The position numbers were made by a program, and so were the translations under genes. This document shows positions 26,345-32,968 of a stretch of DNA of 32,968 bases, piece by piece. This DNA is from Kutzneria sp. 744. Lineage in GTDB: Bacteria > Actinomycetota > Actinomycetes > Mycobacteriales > Pseudonocardiaceae. Below the pieces are notes generated by a model that worked only from the letters and a program-made list of their open reading frames with translations, was not told the origin of the DNA and searched no databases. The stretch covers positions 7,391,015 to 7,423,982 of the forward strand of contig NZ_KK037166.1 of assembly GCF_000568255.1 (NCBI RefSeq), in the 5' to 3' direction. How positions within the stretch are numbered: position 1 is the stretch's first letter; the number at the start of each line of letters is the position of its first letter.

Positions 26345-26410
26345 TAGAGTGACGAGATGTTCCCCGTGTTGCCGTCTGGCGGCGCGATCTCCTTCGCTGG
26401 CAAGGTGTGA
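26345..26410 (+). other. Possible leaderless leader ORF before the arginase-like gene
   Basis: TAGAGT (26345-26350) lies six bases before an ATG at 26357, the usual leaderless layout. The ATG opens a 17-codon frame (M-F-P-V-L-P-S-G-G-A-I-S-F-A-G-K-V) that ends at TGA 26408-26410, three bases before the GTG of the arginase-like gene and in the same frame. It may be a leader peptide, or the original N-terminus cut off by a stop codon. Confidence 0.3.
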
Positions 26411-26413
26411 TTC

Positions 26414-27299
26414 GTGCTGGAGTTGCAGTCCGTGGCCCAGCGGCAGGGCGCGGTCGTCCCGAAGTCCCCGTGGTTGCCCACCGCCTCGTTGGCGCTGGCC
26501 GACCTGGCCGGTCGAGTGCTCGGCCTCGACGTGCGCCGGGTGCAGGTGCGCGCCGGCACGTCGAAACTCGTCGGTGGCATCCACAATCGCGAAGTGCTGA
26601 TGGCCAACCGGGCGTTTCAGGCGCAGGCGCTGCGGCACGCGTCCGGTCCGGTGCTGACCATCGGCGGCGACTGCGGCGTCGAGACCGTGCCGCTCGGCTT
26701 CGCCCGCAAGCGGTTCGGGCCGGCGCTGGGCGTGCTGTGGTTCGACGCACACGGCGACCTCAACACCCCGGCCACTTCGCCTTCCGGCGCGTACCACGGC
26801 ATGGCCTTACGCCACGCCTTCGGCGAGGGCGACCGCGACTTCGTGCTAGACGCCCCGGTCGTGTCCCGGCGGGTCGTGCTGGCCGGCGCGCGGGCGCTGG
26901 ATCCCGGCGAGCAGGCCATGATCGATCGAGGCTTGGTCCGCCACGTGCCGATCGAACGCGACTACGACGCCTCCTGGGTGGTGGACGCGGTGATCGCCTC
27001 CCGCGCCCCTCAGTTCTATCTGCACATCGATCTCGACGTGCTGGACTCCCACCGAGTTCGCCGACGTCACCTGCCCCGTGCCCGGCGGTCTGTTGATCAG
27101 CGAACTGGTGGACGCCATCCGCGCCGTCGCCGCGATCCGCCCGATCATCGGGGCCGGCATCACCGAGTGCGCCACCGACAATCCGGACCGGTTACAGGTG
27201 CTGGTGCCCATCCTGCGGGCCGTCGGCGCCGCCCTCCACGCCCACTCCACCGCCCTGCCGGCCCAGCCCACCCCGTCCCTGCCCCACGCCGTGCGGTGA
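26414..27299 (+). pseudogene. Arginase/agmatinase-family protein, frameshifted
   Basis: A ureohydrolase-fold protein (arginase, agmatinase, formimidoylglutamase). The metal-site blocks are TIGGDCG (Cys where GGDH is usual), LWFDAHGDLNTP and HIDLDVLD. Directly after HIDLDVLD the frame breaks: one extra base in TCCC at 27047-27050 shifts it, and the family sequence continues in the next frame as E-F-A-D-V-T-C-P-V-P-G-G-L, IGAGITECATDNPDRLQVLV to TGA 27297-27299. Read literally the frame runs on to 27364 with an arginine-rich nonsense tail that crosses the hairpin repeat. Either a recent mutation or a sequencing error. GTG start at 26414 with a weak ribosome-binding site. With the base removed the protein would be about 295 residues, normal for the family. 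Confidence 0.75.
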
Positions 27300-27308
27300 T
27301 TTCCCGGC

Positions 27309-27357
27309 CACGTGAGTGGCTCATGTGCCCCTGGGCCGCACCTGAGCCACTCGCGTG
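27309..27357. repeat. 49-base hairpin repeat, copy 2
   Basis: The arms CACGTGAGTGGCTCA (27309-27323) and TGAGCCACTCGCGTG (27343-27357) pair over 15 positions with one G-T wobble around a 19-base loop. Same arms and loop length as 4308-4356, different loop. It starts 10 bases after the arginase-like stop, before gene A. Confidence 0.7.
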
Positions 27358-27392
27358 CGGTTGACCCGCTCCGGCTGTGACTCCCGTTGATC

Positions 27393-27398
27393 CATTGT
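27393..27398 (+). promoter_or_regulatory. Candidate -10 of gene A (leaderless)
   Basis: CATTGT seven bases before the GTG of gene A. The stretch ATTGTC-N6-GTG is also found at gene B (28488-28502), where the hexamer is the better TATTGT. The shared layout suggests that the promoter was duplicated with the gene. Confidence 0.4.
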
Positions 27399-27405
27399 CC
27401 TGCAC

Positions 27406-28470
27406 GTGACGTCCCCGAGATTCGACATCACTGCCGCGCACCCGGAATTCCTCCGGTTGCGCTCGGCGGCCGGCGCCGGCGACTGGGCGGGCATCGACCA
27501 GTTCTTCGCGTCCCTGCCCGATGGCAACGCGGCCGCCGAGGCCACGTGGATCGTGGCCGACATCGTCGGGGTCGAGGAGTTCCTGCGGCGGGTGCCGCCG
27601 TCCCGGCTCAGCCGGCTGCTGCTGGCCTGCCAGCACATCGCCCAGGCCTGGGAGATCCGCTCCAGCAAGCGGTCCCAGCACGTCTCCAGCCAGCAGTTCG
27701 CCGGCATGCACGAGGCGCTGCGCGAGGAGTTCGCGGCGATCACCGTTCAGGACATGCAGGCGGTGGCGCAGGAGGCGATGTCGACCGGCCTGTTGCAGGT
27801 GCCGGAAGGGTTGGCGGCCGACTGGGCCGGGTTCGTTCAGGCGCCGCTGTTCTCGACGATGGCGGTCCACGGCAACGGCCACGCCTCGCGGCAGTACAAG
27901 GGGCGCAGCCTGGTGCTCGGTGGCGAAGGCGTCAGCCTGGTGACCGGCGCCGGCACGGTGACTGTGCTGTTCCGGGACTGCGTGGCGATGCGCTGCTGGC
28001 CCGACGGCGCGCGGCAGCTGTTCGGCGCGGACGGTTTCAACATCAGCGTCGAGCCGACGATGTACGAGATGCCGCCGACCGCGATCGGCTGGCTCGACGC
28101 GCAGGTGCGTCCCGAGGCGCGGATCCCGATGCCGGCCAGGGCCTCCGTGCCGCAGCCGACCTCGCAGCCGACGGCTCAGTCCGTGGCCGCGGTCGCCGCG
28201 CCGCGTCGGACCCGTTCCGTCATGAACCGGATCGGGATGGTGCTCTTCGGTCTCGCGGCGGCATTTCGTGCTGCTGGCCGTCTTCGGGACGGCGTCGCTG
28301 GCCACCGACGCCCAGTCGGACATGGAGCCGGACGGGGTGATCATCCTGTGGGTGCTGGTCGCGGCGACGGCCGGCCCGTTCGCGCTGCTGTACTTCCGGG
28401 GACGGCGGGCATGACCGCGGGGGCACGTCGCGGAACCGATTCCACGGCGTGCCCCGTTACCCGCCCGTAG
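27406..28470 (+). CDS. Gene A: chimera of gene B N-terminus and gene C C-terminal domain, frameshifted near its end
   Basis: Residues 1-106 parallel the N-terminus of gene B (for example LSRLLLACQHIAQAWEIR against LARRLHASRRIAKAWEIR, and QQFAGMHEALR against DQFAGMHEQLR). From about residue 108 the protein parallels residues 332-471 of gene C (AAITVQDM/AAVTVEDL, ADWAGF, CWPDGAR, DGFNISVEPTMY/DGISISIEPTLY). The M16 peptidase part is absent. The open frame gives 354 residues, but from 28264 the reading is implausible. Skipping one T of TTT (28264-28266) gives a hydrophobic C-terminus (FVLLAVFGTASLATDA, VIILWVLVAATAGPFALLYF) ending at TGA 28412-28414, matching the two-helix anchor of gene C. True end is therefore probably 28414. 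GTG start, probably leaderless. Confidence 0.7.
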   Translation: MTSPRFDITAAHPEFLRLRSAAGAGDWAGIDQFFASLPDGNAAAEATWIVADIVGVEEFLRRVPPSRLSRLLLACQHIAQAWEIRSSKRSQHVSSQQFAGMHEALREEFAAITVQDMQAVAQEAMSTGLLQVPEGLAADWAGFVQAPLFSTMAVHGNGHASRQYKGRSLVLGGEGVSLVTGAGTVTVLFRDCVAMRCWPDGARQLFGADGFNISVEPTMYEMPPTAIGWLDAQVRPEARIPMPARASVPQPTSQPTAQSVAAVAAPRRTRSVMNRIGMVLFGLAAAFRAAGRLRDGVAGHRRPVGHGAGRGDHPVGAGRGDGRPVRAAVLPGTAGMTAGARRGTDSTACPVTRP

Positions 28471-28488
28471 ATGAAGAGTTTTCATCTA
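28468..28488. promoter_or_regulatory. Inverted repeat overlapping the gene B promoter
   Basis: Perfect arms TAGATGAA (28468-28475) and TTCATCTA (28481-28488) around GAGTT. AT-rich in a GC-rich region, it touches the -10 candidate TATTGT (28487-28492), which lies seven bases before the gene B GTG. It could be an operator for the B-C operon or a small terminator after gene A. Confidence 0.45.
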
Positions 28489-28499
28489 TTGTCTCGCTG

Positions 28500-29432
28500 G
28501 TGATCAAGCCCTCGGCCCGCCCGTTCGACCAGGCGGCGGCCTTCCCGGAGCTTCTCGGGCTGCGCGAAGCGGTGCGCGCCGCCGACTGGACGGCCATCGA
28601 GCTGTTCTTCGCCGGCCTGTCCGACGTCGACATGACGGCCTTCGCCGTGAACGTGGTCGGGGGAGTCGAGGGGGCCGAGGACTTCCTGGCCGCCCTGCCG
28701 CCGACGCCGCTGGCCCGCCGCCTGCACGCGTCCCGGCGCATCGCCAAGGCGTGGGAGATCCGGTCCGGCTACCGGGCCGCCCATGTCAGCCGGGACCAGT
28801 TCGCGGGCATGCACGAGCAGTTGCGCGTCGCCGAACCGATCCTGATCAAGCTCACCGCGGAGGACCCGTCCGACGCGGTGGCCTGGTGCCTGCGCCTGAA
28901 CACGGCGCTGGGCCTGCAAATGGGACAGAGCGAGTCCCGCCGCCGCTACGACCGGCTGGCCCGGTCCGCGCCGCACTGCTTCACCGCGCAGGGCCGGCTG
29001 CTCCAGCAGCTGTGCCCGAAATGGGGCGGCAACTGGGAAGTCCTGCACGCGTTCGGCCGGGAGTGCATGGACGCGGCGCCGCCGGGCTCGCTGAGCCCGA
29101 TCGTGCTGGCCGAGGCGCACCTGGAGCACTACTTCGAGCTCGAAGGCCCGGAGGCCGGCCGCTACCTGCGGCAGGTCTCCGTGCAGCGGGAGATCATCGA
29201 GTCGGCCGAGAAGTCGGTGCTGCACCCGGACTTCGCCGGCGGCTACCACTGGCCCACCGCGCACGGCGTCTACGCCCTGCTGTTCGGGCGCATGGGCGAC
29301 CAGGAGCGGGCCAAGGTCCACTTCACCGCCCTCGGCGAGGCGCTCAGCGAATACCCGTGGCAGAGCGCTTCCGGCACACCCGAGGCCCTCTTCCGGCGGA
29401 TGCGCGACAAGGCCCTCGGCGGTGCGAAGTGA
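28500..29432 (+). CDS. Gene B: helical-repeat protein coupled to the M16 peptidase
   Basis: A 310-residue, mostly helical cytosolic protein without signal or membrane segment. Residues 1-110 are shared with gene A. The rest has TPR/SEL1-like helix pairs: AWCLRLNTALGLQMGQSESR, LLQQLCPKWGGNWEVLHAF, AEAHLEHYFEL and HGVYALLFGRMGDQERAKVHF. It reminds me of DUF4034-type actinobacterial proteins, with moderate certainty. No catalytic motif is seen; a scaffold or substrate-adaptor role for the peptidase is inferred. The GTG at 28500 is preferred over an ATG 17 codons upstream because it aligns with the start of gene A and has TATTGT seven bases before it (leaderless). Its TGA overlaps the gene C GTG by four bases. 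Confidence 0.75.
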   Translation: MIKPSARPFDQAAAFPELLGLREAVRAADWTAIELFFAGLSDVDMTAFAVNVVGGVEGAEDFLAALPPTPLARRLHASRRIAKAWEIRSGYRAAHVSRDQFAGMHEQLRVAEPILIKLTAEDPSDAVAWCLRLNTALGLQMGQSESRRRYDRLARSAPHCFTAQGRLLQQLCPKWGGNWEVLHAFGRECMDAAPPGSLSPIVLAEAHLEHYFELEGPEAGRYLRQVSVQREIIESAEKSVLHPDFAGGYHWPTAHGVYALLFGRMGDQERAKVHFTALGEALSEYPWQSASGTPEALFRRMRDKALGGAK

Positions 29433-31117
29433 TCAAGGAAACCGAGGTCTGCGGCATCAGGACCCTGGTCGCGCCGGGCAACGGGCCGCTCGTCGCGGGG
29501 CTGGTGTTCCGGGTCGGCTGCGCGGACGAGCCGCTGTCCCGGCGCGGGCTGACCCACCTGATCGAGCACCTGGCGCTGCACCGGCACGGCCTGATCGAGC
29601 ACGACGCCAACGCGGCCACCGGCATCACGACCACGCACTTCTACACCAGCGGCAGCGAGCAGGCCGTGGTCACGTACCTGACCAGCGTCTGCGACTCGCT
29701 GCGTGACCTGCCGCTGGAGCGGATCGCCACCGAGAAGACGATCCTGCGCACCGAGCAGGCCGGCCGCCCGCACGACAACCTGCTGGTCTGGCGCTACGGC
29801 GCGGTCGGCTTCGGCGCGGCGGGCTATCCGGAGTGGGGCCTGGAGGCCATCACCGACGAGGACGTGCGGGACTGGGCGGCGACCCGGTTCACGCGGGAGA
29901 ACGCGGTGCTGTGGATCTCCGGCGAGGTGCCGGAGGGGCTGAACCTGACGCTGCCGTCCGGATCCCCGCATCCGCTGCCGGAGATCACCTCCGCCCTGCC
30001 GGCCACACCGGCCTACTTCGCCGAGGGCGGCGGCAAGATCAGCTTCAGCGCGGTCACCGAGCGGTCGGCCCGGGCGTCGCTGTTCGCGATGGTGTTGGAG
30101 CGGGCCCTGTTCCGGGCGCTGCGCACCGAGGACGGCAACTCCTACACCATCGCCGCCGCGTACGTGCCGCGTGACGGCTCGCACGCCACGATCACCGCGA
30201 TGGCCGACGCGCTGCCGGAGAAGCAGGACGCCGTCCTGGGTGGACTGATCGACGTGCTGGCCGCGTTCCAGGCCGGCCGTTTCGACGCCGACGAGCTGGA
30301 AACGGTGCGGGACAAGGCATCCACCTCGCTCGATCGGCCGGAGGCGGCGCGGGCGGTGCTGTTCACCGAGGCCATCGACATCCTCTACGGCCGGACTCGC
30401 TACACGCTGGACGAGTTCCGCGCCGAGCTCGCCGCCGTCACCGTCGAGGACCTCGGCGAGGTGGCCGGGCAGCTGATGGACACCCTGTTGTTGCAGGTCC
30501 CCCGGGGCAGCCGGGCCGACTGGGCCGGCTTCGCCGAGGCCCCGATGTTCTCGGACAAGGCCGTCGTCGGCGAGCAGTACCCGTCGCTGCAGAACGGCGA
30601 TTTCGTGCTCGTCCTCGGCCACGACGGCGTGAGTGTGACCTCCCCGCACGGCGTGCTGACCGTGAAGTACCGCGAGTGCGTGCTGATGCAGTGCTGGCCC
30701 GACGGCGCCCGGCGGCTGGTCGGCCCGGACGGGATCAGCATCAGCATCGAGCCCACCCTGTACGACATCCCGGAGCAGGCGATCACCCGTCTCGACGGCA
30801 AGATCGCCGACGAGCTGATGGTCCGGCAGCCGGCGCGCGCGGCCGACCGGATCCCGCAGCGGCCGGCCCCGGCCGCACCGCCGCCGGTGATGAAGGTCAA
30901 GACCCCGCTCAAGGCCAAGCTCGTGCTCGCCCTCGTCGCGCTGTTCTGCCCGGTGCTGGCCCTGGTGGCGACCGCGGCCCTGGTCACCAGCGACAACGTG
31001 GGACACGCCCTGCTGCACTTCGCCCTCCCGGCCTGGGGCGCGTTCGCCGCGGGCGCCGCCGCCATCCGGCTGGCCAAAGGCCTGGGCTACCTCGGCGGCA
31101 CGAAGTCCGATACGTAA
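29429..31117 (+). CDS. Gene C: membrane-anchored M16 metallopeptidase with C-terminal beta domain
   Basis: A 562-residue protein. Residues 1 to about 330 are an M16 (pitrilysin/insulinase) peptidase: the inverted zinc motif HLIEH (His43, Glu46, His47) is intact, and TEKTILRTE supplies Glu109 at the place of the third zinc ligand, at a shorter spacing than usual. The second M16-like half (190-330) has FSAVTERSARASLFAMVLER and LFRALRTEDGNSYTIAAAYV. Residues about 385-470 form a beta-rich, perhaps PH-like, domain (LVLGHDGVSV, CVLMQCWPDGARRLVG, ISIEPTLYDIP) shared with gene A. A Pro-rich linker and two membrane helices (about 497-521 and 527-547) follow. GTG overlaps the gene B stop (GTGA). No signal peptide, so the peptidase probably faces the cytoplasm. 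Confidence 0.85.
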   Translation: MIKETEVCGIRTLVAPGNGPLVAGLVFRVGCADEPLSRRGLTHLIEHLALHRHGLIEHDANAATGITTTHFYTSGSEQAVVTYLTSVCDSLRDLPLERIATEKTILRTEQAGRPHDNLLVWRYGAVGFGAAGYPEWGLEAITDEDVRDWAATRFTRENAVLWISGEVPEGLNLTLPSGSPHPLPEITSALPATPAYFAEGGGKISFSAVTERSARASLFAMVLERALFRALRTEDGNSYTIAAAYVPRDGSHATITAMADALPEKQDAVLGGLIDVLAAFQAGRFDADELETVRDKASTSLDRPEAARAVLFTEAIDILYGRTRYTLDEFRAELAAVTVEDLGEVAGQLMDTLLLQVPRGSRADWAGFAEAPMFSDKAVVGEQYPSLQNGDFVLVLGHDGVSVTSPHGVLTVKYRECVLMQCWPDGARRLVGPDGISISIEPTLYDIPEQAITRLDGKIADELMVRQPARAADRIPQRPAPAAPPPVMKVKTPLKAKLVLALVALFCPVLALVATAALVTSDNVGHALLHFALPAWGAFAAGAAAIRLAKGLGYLGGTKSDT

Positions 31118-31127
31118 CCATGGACGC

Positions 31128-31685
31128 GTGACCAGGATCGTGGCCGGCGCGGCCGGGGGACGTCGGCTGGAGGTGCCGCCCAGCGGCACCCGCCCCACCT
31201 CGGACCGCGTGCGGGAGGCACTGTTCAGCGCCCTGGAGGCGGCCGTCGGCCTGAACGGGGCCAAGGTCCTCGACCTGTACGCCGGATCCGGCGCGCTGGG
31301 GCTGGAGGCGCTGTCGCGGGGCGCGGTGAAGGCGACCTTCGTGGAGTCCGACCGCCGCGCCGCCGACATCCTGCGCCGCAACACCAAGGCCCTGGGGCTG
31401 CCCGGCTCGGACGTGCGGCACGGCACCGTGCAGTCGGTGCTGGCCACCACGCCGGGCGACCGGTACGACGTGATCTTCGTCGACCCGCCCTACGCCCTGG
31501 GGGACCAGGAGTTGGCCGAGGTGCTGGAGGCCCTGCGGTCGTGGGCCGCCGAGGACGCGACCCTCGTGGTGGAGCGGTCCACCCGTGGCGAGGATCCCCG
31601 CTGGCCCGAGGGCATCGAGCCGACGCGCAGCCGTAAATACGGGGAGACCACCCTGCACTGGGCCGTGATCGCCGCCACGCGGTGA
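31128..31685 (+). CDS. rsmD: 16S rRNA (guanine(966)-N(2))-methyltransferase
   Basis: A 185-residue RsmD, which methylates G966 of 16S rRNA during small-subunit assembly. It shows the N-terminal RIVAGAAGGRRLEVPPSGTRPTSDRVREALF, the SAM-binding LDLYAGSGALGLEALSRGA, and the catalytic VDPPYALG (the N/D-P-P-Y motif of base amino-methyltransferases). GTG start 11 bases after gene C; no ribosome-binding site is evident, so it may be leaderless or read through from the B-C operon. It is followed 30 bases later by coaD, the conserved actinobacterial pair. Length is normal. Confidence 0.95.
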   Translation: MTRIVAGAAGGRRLEVPPSGTRPTSDRVREALFSALEAAVGLNGAKVLDLYAGSGALGLEALSRGAVKATFVESDRRAADILRRNTKALGLPGSDVRHGTVQSVLATTPGDRYDVIFVDPPYALGDQELAEVLEALRSWAAEDATLVVERSTRGEDPRWPEGIEPTRSRKYGETTLHWAVIAATR

Positions 31686-31702
31686 TCGGCCGGCATCCCT
31701 GT

Positions 31703-31708
31703 TACGGT
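31703..31708 (+). promoter_or_regulatory. Candidate -10 of coaD (leaderless)
   Basis: TACGGT seven bases before the coaD ATG, with no ribosome-binding sequence between: the same layout as ung and gene B. Confidence 0.4.
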
Positions 31709-31715
31709 CCGCCGT

Positions 31716-32198
31716 ATGAGGCGTGCGGTTTCCCCCGGCTCCTACGACCCGGTGACCAACGGCCACCTGGACATCGTCACCCGGGCCGCCGACGTCTTCG
31801 ATGAGGTCATCGTCACGGTGATGATCAACAAGAGCAAGAAGACGATGTTCACCGTCGACGAGCGCATGGAGATGATCCGCGACGTCACCGCGCACCTGCC
31901 CAACGTGCGCGTCGACTCGTGGCACGGGCTGCTGGTGGACTACTGCCGGGCCAACGACGTCAAGGCGATCGTGAAGGGCCTGCGGGCGATCAGCGACTTC
32001 GACTACGAGCTGCAGATGGCCCAGATGAACCACCGGCTGTCCGGGGTGGAGACGCTGTTCATGCCGACCAACCCGGAGTACAGCTTCCTGTCCAGCTCGC
32101 TGGTCAAGGAGGTCGCCACGTATCACGGCGACGTCGCCCACCTGCTGCCCGAACTCGTCCACGAACGGCTGACGGCGCGGCTGGCCGAGCGGGCCTGA
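31716..32198 (+). CDS. coaD: Pantetheine-phosphate adenylyltransferase
   Basis: A 160-residue PPAT, which transfers AMP from ATP to 4'-phosphopantetheine in coenzyme A synthesis. The nucleotidyltransferase motif is GSYDPVTNGHLDI (Thr14 to His17, the T/HxGH site). KGLRAISDFDYELQMAQMN binds phosphopantetheine, and YSFLSSSLVKEVA is the second ATP motif. Length and sequence match the bacterial family throughout. ATG start, probably leaderless. It follows rsmD and precedes sepIVA, the order seen in mycobacteria, with only a short gene remnant and a terminator in between. Confidence 0.96.
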   Translation: MRRAVSPGSYDPVTNGHLDIVTRAADVFDEVIVTVMINKSKKTMFTVDERMEMIRDVTAHLPNVRVDSWHGLLVDYCRANDVKAIVKGLRAISDFDYELQMAQMNHRLSGVETLFMPTNPEYSFLSSSLVKEVATYHGDVAHLLPELVHERLTARLAERA

Positions 32199-32309
32199 AC
32201 GCGCAGAACTGTCAACGGCGCCCGTCGCGTCATCACCGGCTCCGCCGGCGAGCACTTCTGCACCGGCGACCACTACGCGACGTTCTCCCTGGTCAACGTC
32301 GACCAGTGA
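32199..32309 (+). pseudogene. Possible 3' remnant of a lost gene
   Basis: Directly after the coaD stop and in the same frame, 36 codons without a start read as coding sequence with strong third-position GC, and contain VITGSAGEHFCTGDHYATFS before ending L-V-N-V-D-Q and TGA 32307-32309. It looks like the C-terminal strand of a secreted or beta-sandwich domain. No upstream part exists because coaD abuts it, so it is probably the tail of a deleted gene. Chance cannot be excluded. Confidence 0.35.
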
Positions 32310-32316
32310 GCCCGCG

Positions 32317-32347
32317 CCGGCGCCCGGTCGAAAAGATCGGGCGCCGG
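32317..32347 (+). terminator. Strong stem-loop terminator
   Basis: The arms 32317-32329 and 32335-32347 (CCGGCGCCCGGTC against GATCGGGCGCCGG) form a 13-base stem with one G-U pair and the loop GAAAA. It lies 7 bases after the remnant stop and isolates sepIVA from coaD. Confidence 0.7.
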
Positions 32348-32429
32348 ACACGCCCCGATCTCCCGGCGCGGCGGCGGTGGAGCGGGCAGACTGGAGACTG
32401 CCAGCCGTATAGCCGATGAGGAGTGCGAC

Positions 32430-32968
32430 GTGTACCGGGTGTTCGAGGCCCTCGACGAACTCGTCACGATTGTCGAGGAAGCGCGCGGCGTGCCGATGAC
32501 CTCCGGCTGTGTCGTGCCCCGAGGCGATCTGCTCGAGCTGCTCGACGACATCCGGGACGCCATCCCCCGCGAGCTGGACGACGCGCAGGACGTGCTCGAC
32601 CACCGCGACAGCATGATCTCCAAGGCCCAGCACGAGAGCGAGAGCGGCGTCGGCAAGGCCCGCGAGGAGTCCGAGCGGATGCTGGCCGAGGCCCGCGCCG
32701 AGGCCGAGCGCATGGTGGCCGACGCCCGCGCGCACGCCGAGCGCATGGTCGCCGAGGCCGAGAACGAGGCCGAGCGGGTCGCCGCCGCCGGCCGGCACGA
32801 GTACGAGGACCTCACCGGCCGGGCCCGCGCCGAGGCCGACCGCATGGTCCAGGCCGGCCGCGCCTCCTACGAGCGCGCCGTCGAGGACGGCCGCAACGAG
32901 CAGCACCGGCTGGTCCAGCAGACCGAGGTCGTGCAGGCCGCCCACGCCGAGTCCGCGCGCGTCCTGGA
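32430..32968 (+). CDS. sepIVA: SepIVA, DivIVA-domain septation factor (5' part)
   Basis: The first 179 residues of a coiled-coil DivIVA-like protein; the end is outside the window. The start V-Y-R-V-F-E-A-L-D-E-L, then IVEEARGVPM and GCVVPRGDLLELLDDIRDAI closely match mycobacterial SepIVA (Rv2927c), a septation and cell-envelope organiser that works at the inner membrane and septum. From residue 65 a long heptad-rich coil with repeats of the form AEARAEAERMVADA begins. The GTG at 32430 has GAGGAG six bases upstream. Position after coaD agrees with the mycobacterial order. Confidence 0.93.
   Translation, partial: MYRVFEALDELVTIVEEARGVPMTSGCVVPRGDLLELLDDIRDAIPRELDDAQDVLDHRDSMISKAQHESESGVGKAREESERMLAEARAEAERMVADARAHAERMVAEAENEAERVAAAGRHEYEDLTGRARAEADRMVQAGRASYERAVEDGRNEQHRLVQQTEVVQAAHAESARVL

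Noticed and set aside
22786-26607. About 1270-codon minus-strand open frame
   Set aside because: Antisense shadow of pyc, which has full family similarity on the plus strand.
29429-31117. Peptidase gene C as an inactive M16 homologue
   Set aside because: HLIEH and Glu109 are all present, so the zinc site appears complete, although the spacing to the third ligand is shorter than usual.

Overview
The window is high-GC, gene-dense actinobacterial chromosome. GTG starts are frequent, many starts look leaderless (a TANNNT-like hexamer 6-7 bases before the start codon), and the backbone order thiL ... ung ... rpmB - DAK2/fakA-like ... recG ... pyc ... rsmD - coaD - sepIVA is the one found in Mycobacterium, Amycolatopsis and relatives. 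The zinc-type L28, SepIVA and the type of dispersed hairpin point to Pseudonocardiales (Amycolatopsis/Kutzneria/Saccharothrix-like). The genus is inference.

Layout. 1-2078: 3' end of thiL, a gamma-carbonic-anhydrase-like hexapeptide protein and a two-TM membrane protein. 2479-4318: an isocitrate-lyase/PEP-mutase superfamily lyase whose end overlaps a bile-acid/sodium-symporter-like (BASS) transporter. 4381-7663: a DUF6928 protein (minus), ung with a 4-base-overlapping small membrane protein, DUF2277 (minus) and a second, closely similar BASS transporter. 7812-9771: divergent rpmB and DAK2/FakA-like kinase. 10036-12714: a Glu/Leu/Phe/Val dehydrogenase facing a tetR-aph(6)-like operon. 12791-19358: recG, a Tat-secreted hydrolase-like protein, an alpha/beta hydrolase-tetR operon with a clear operator-promoter, and sthA. 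19434-22713: a three-gene Ugp-type sugar ABC importer (minus) without its own ATPase. 22876-26253: pyc. 26414-31117: accessory segment. 31128-end: rsmD, coaD, a short gene remnant, and the 5' part of sepIVA.

The most unusual part is 26414-31117. It holds an arginase-family gene broken by one extra base, then a locus I call A-B-C. C is a membrane-anchored M16 (insulinase-type) metallopeptidase with an intact HxxEH site and a C-terminal beta-rich domain. B is a helical-repeat protein translationally coupled to C. A is a chimera: its N-terminus is a paralogue of B's N-terminus and the rest is a paralogue of C's C-terminal domain plus membrane anchor, without the peptidase. A and B share a similar promoter/start region. 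This looks like duplication of a B-C pair followed by internal deletion, and A-B-C is the best candidate here for an undescribed system.

Other regulatory structure: a perfect 19-base palindrome inside the promoter of the hydrolase-tetR operon, a nested palindrome between DUF2277 and the second BASS gene, two copies of a 49-base hairpin repeat 23 kb apart, and several strong stem-loops between convergent genes. No tRNA, rRNA, CRISPR array, insertion sequence or phage gene was seen.
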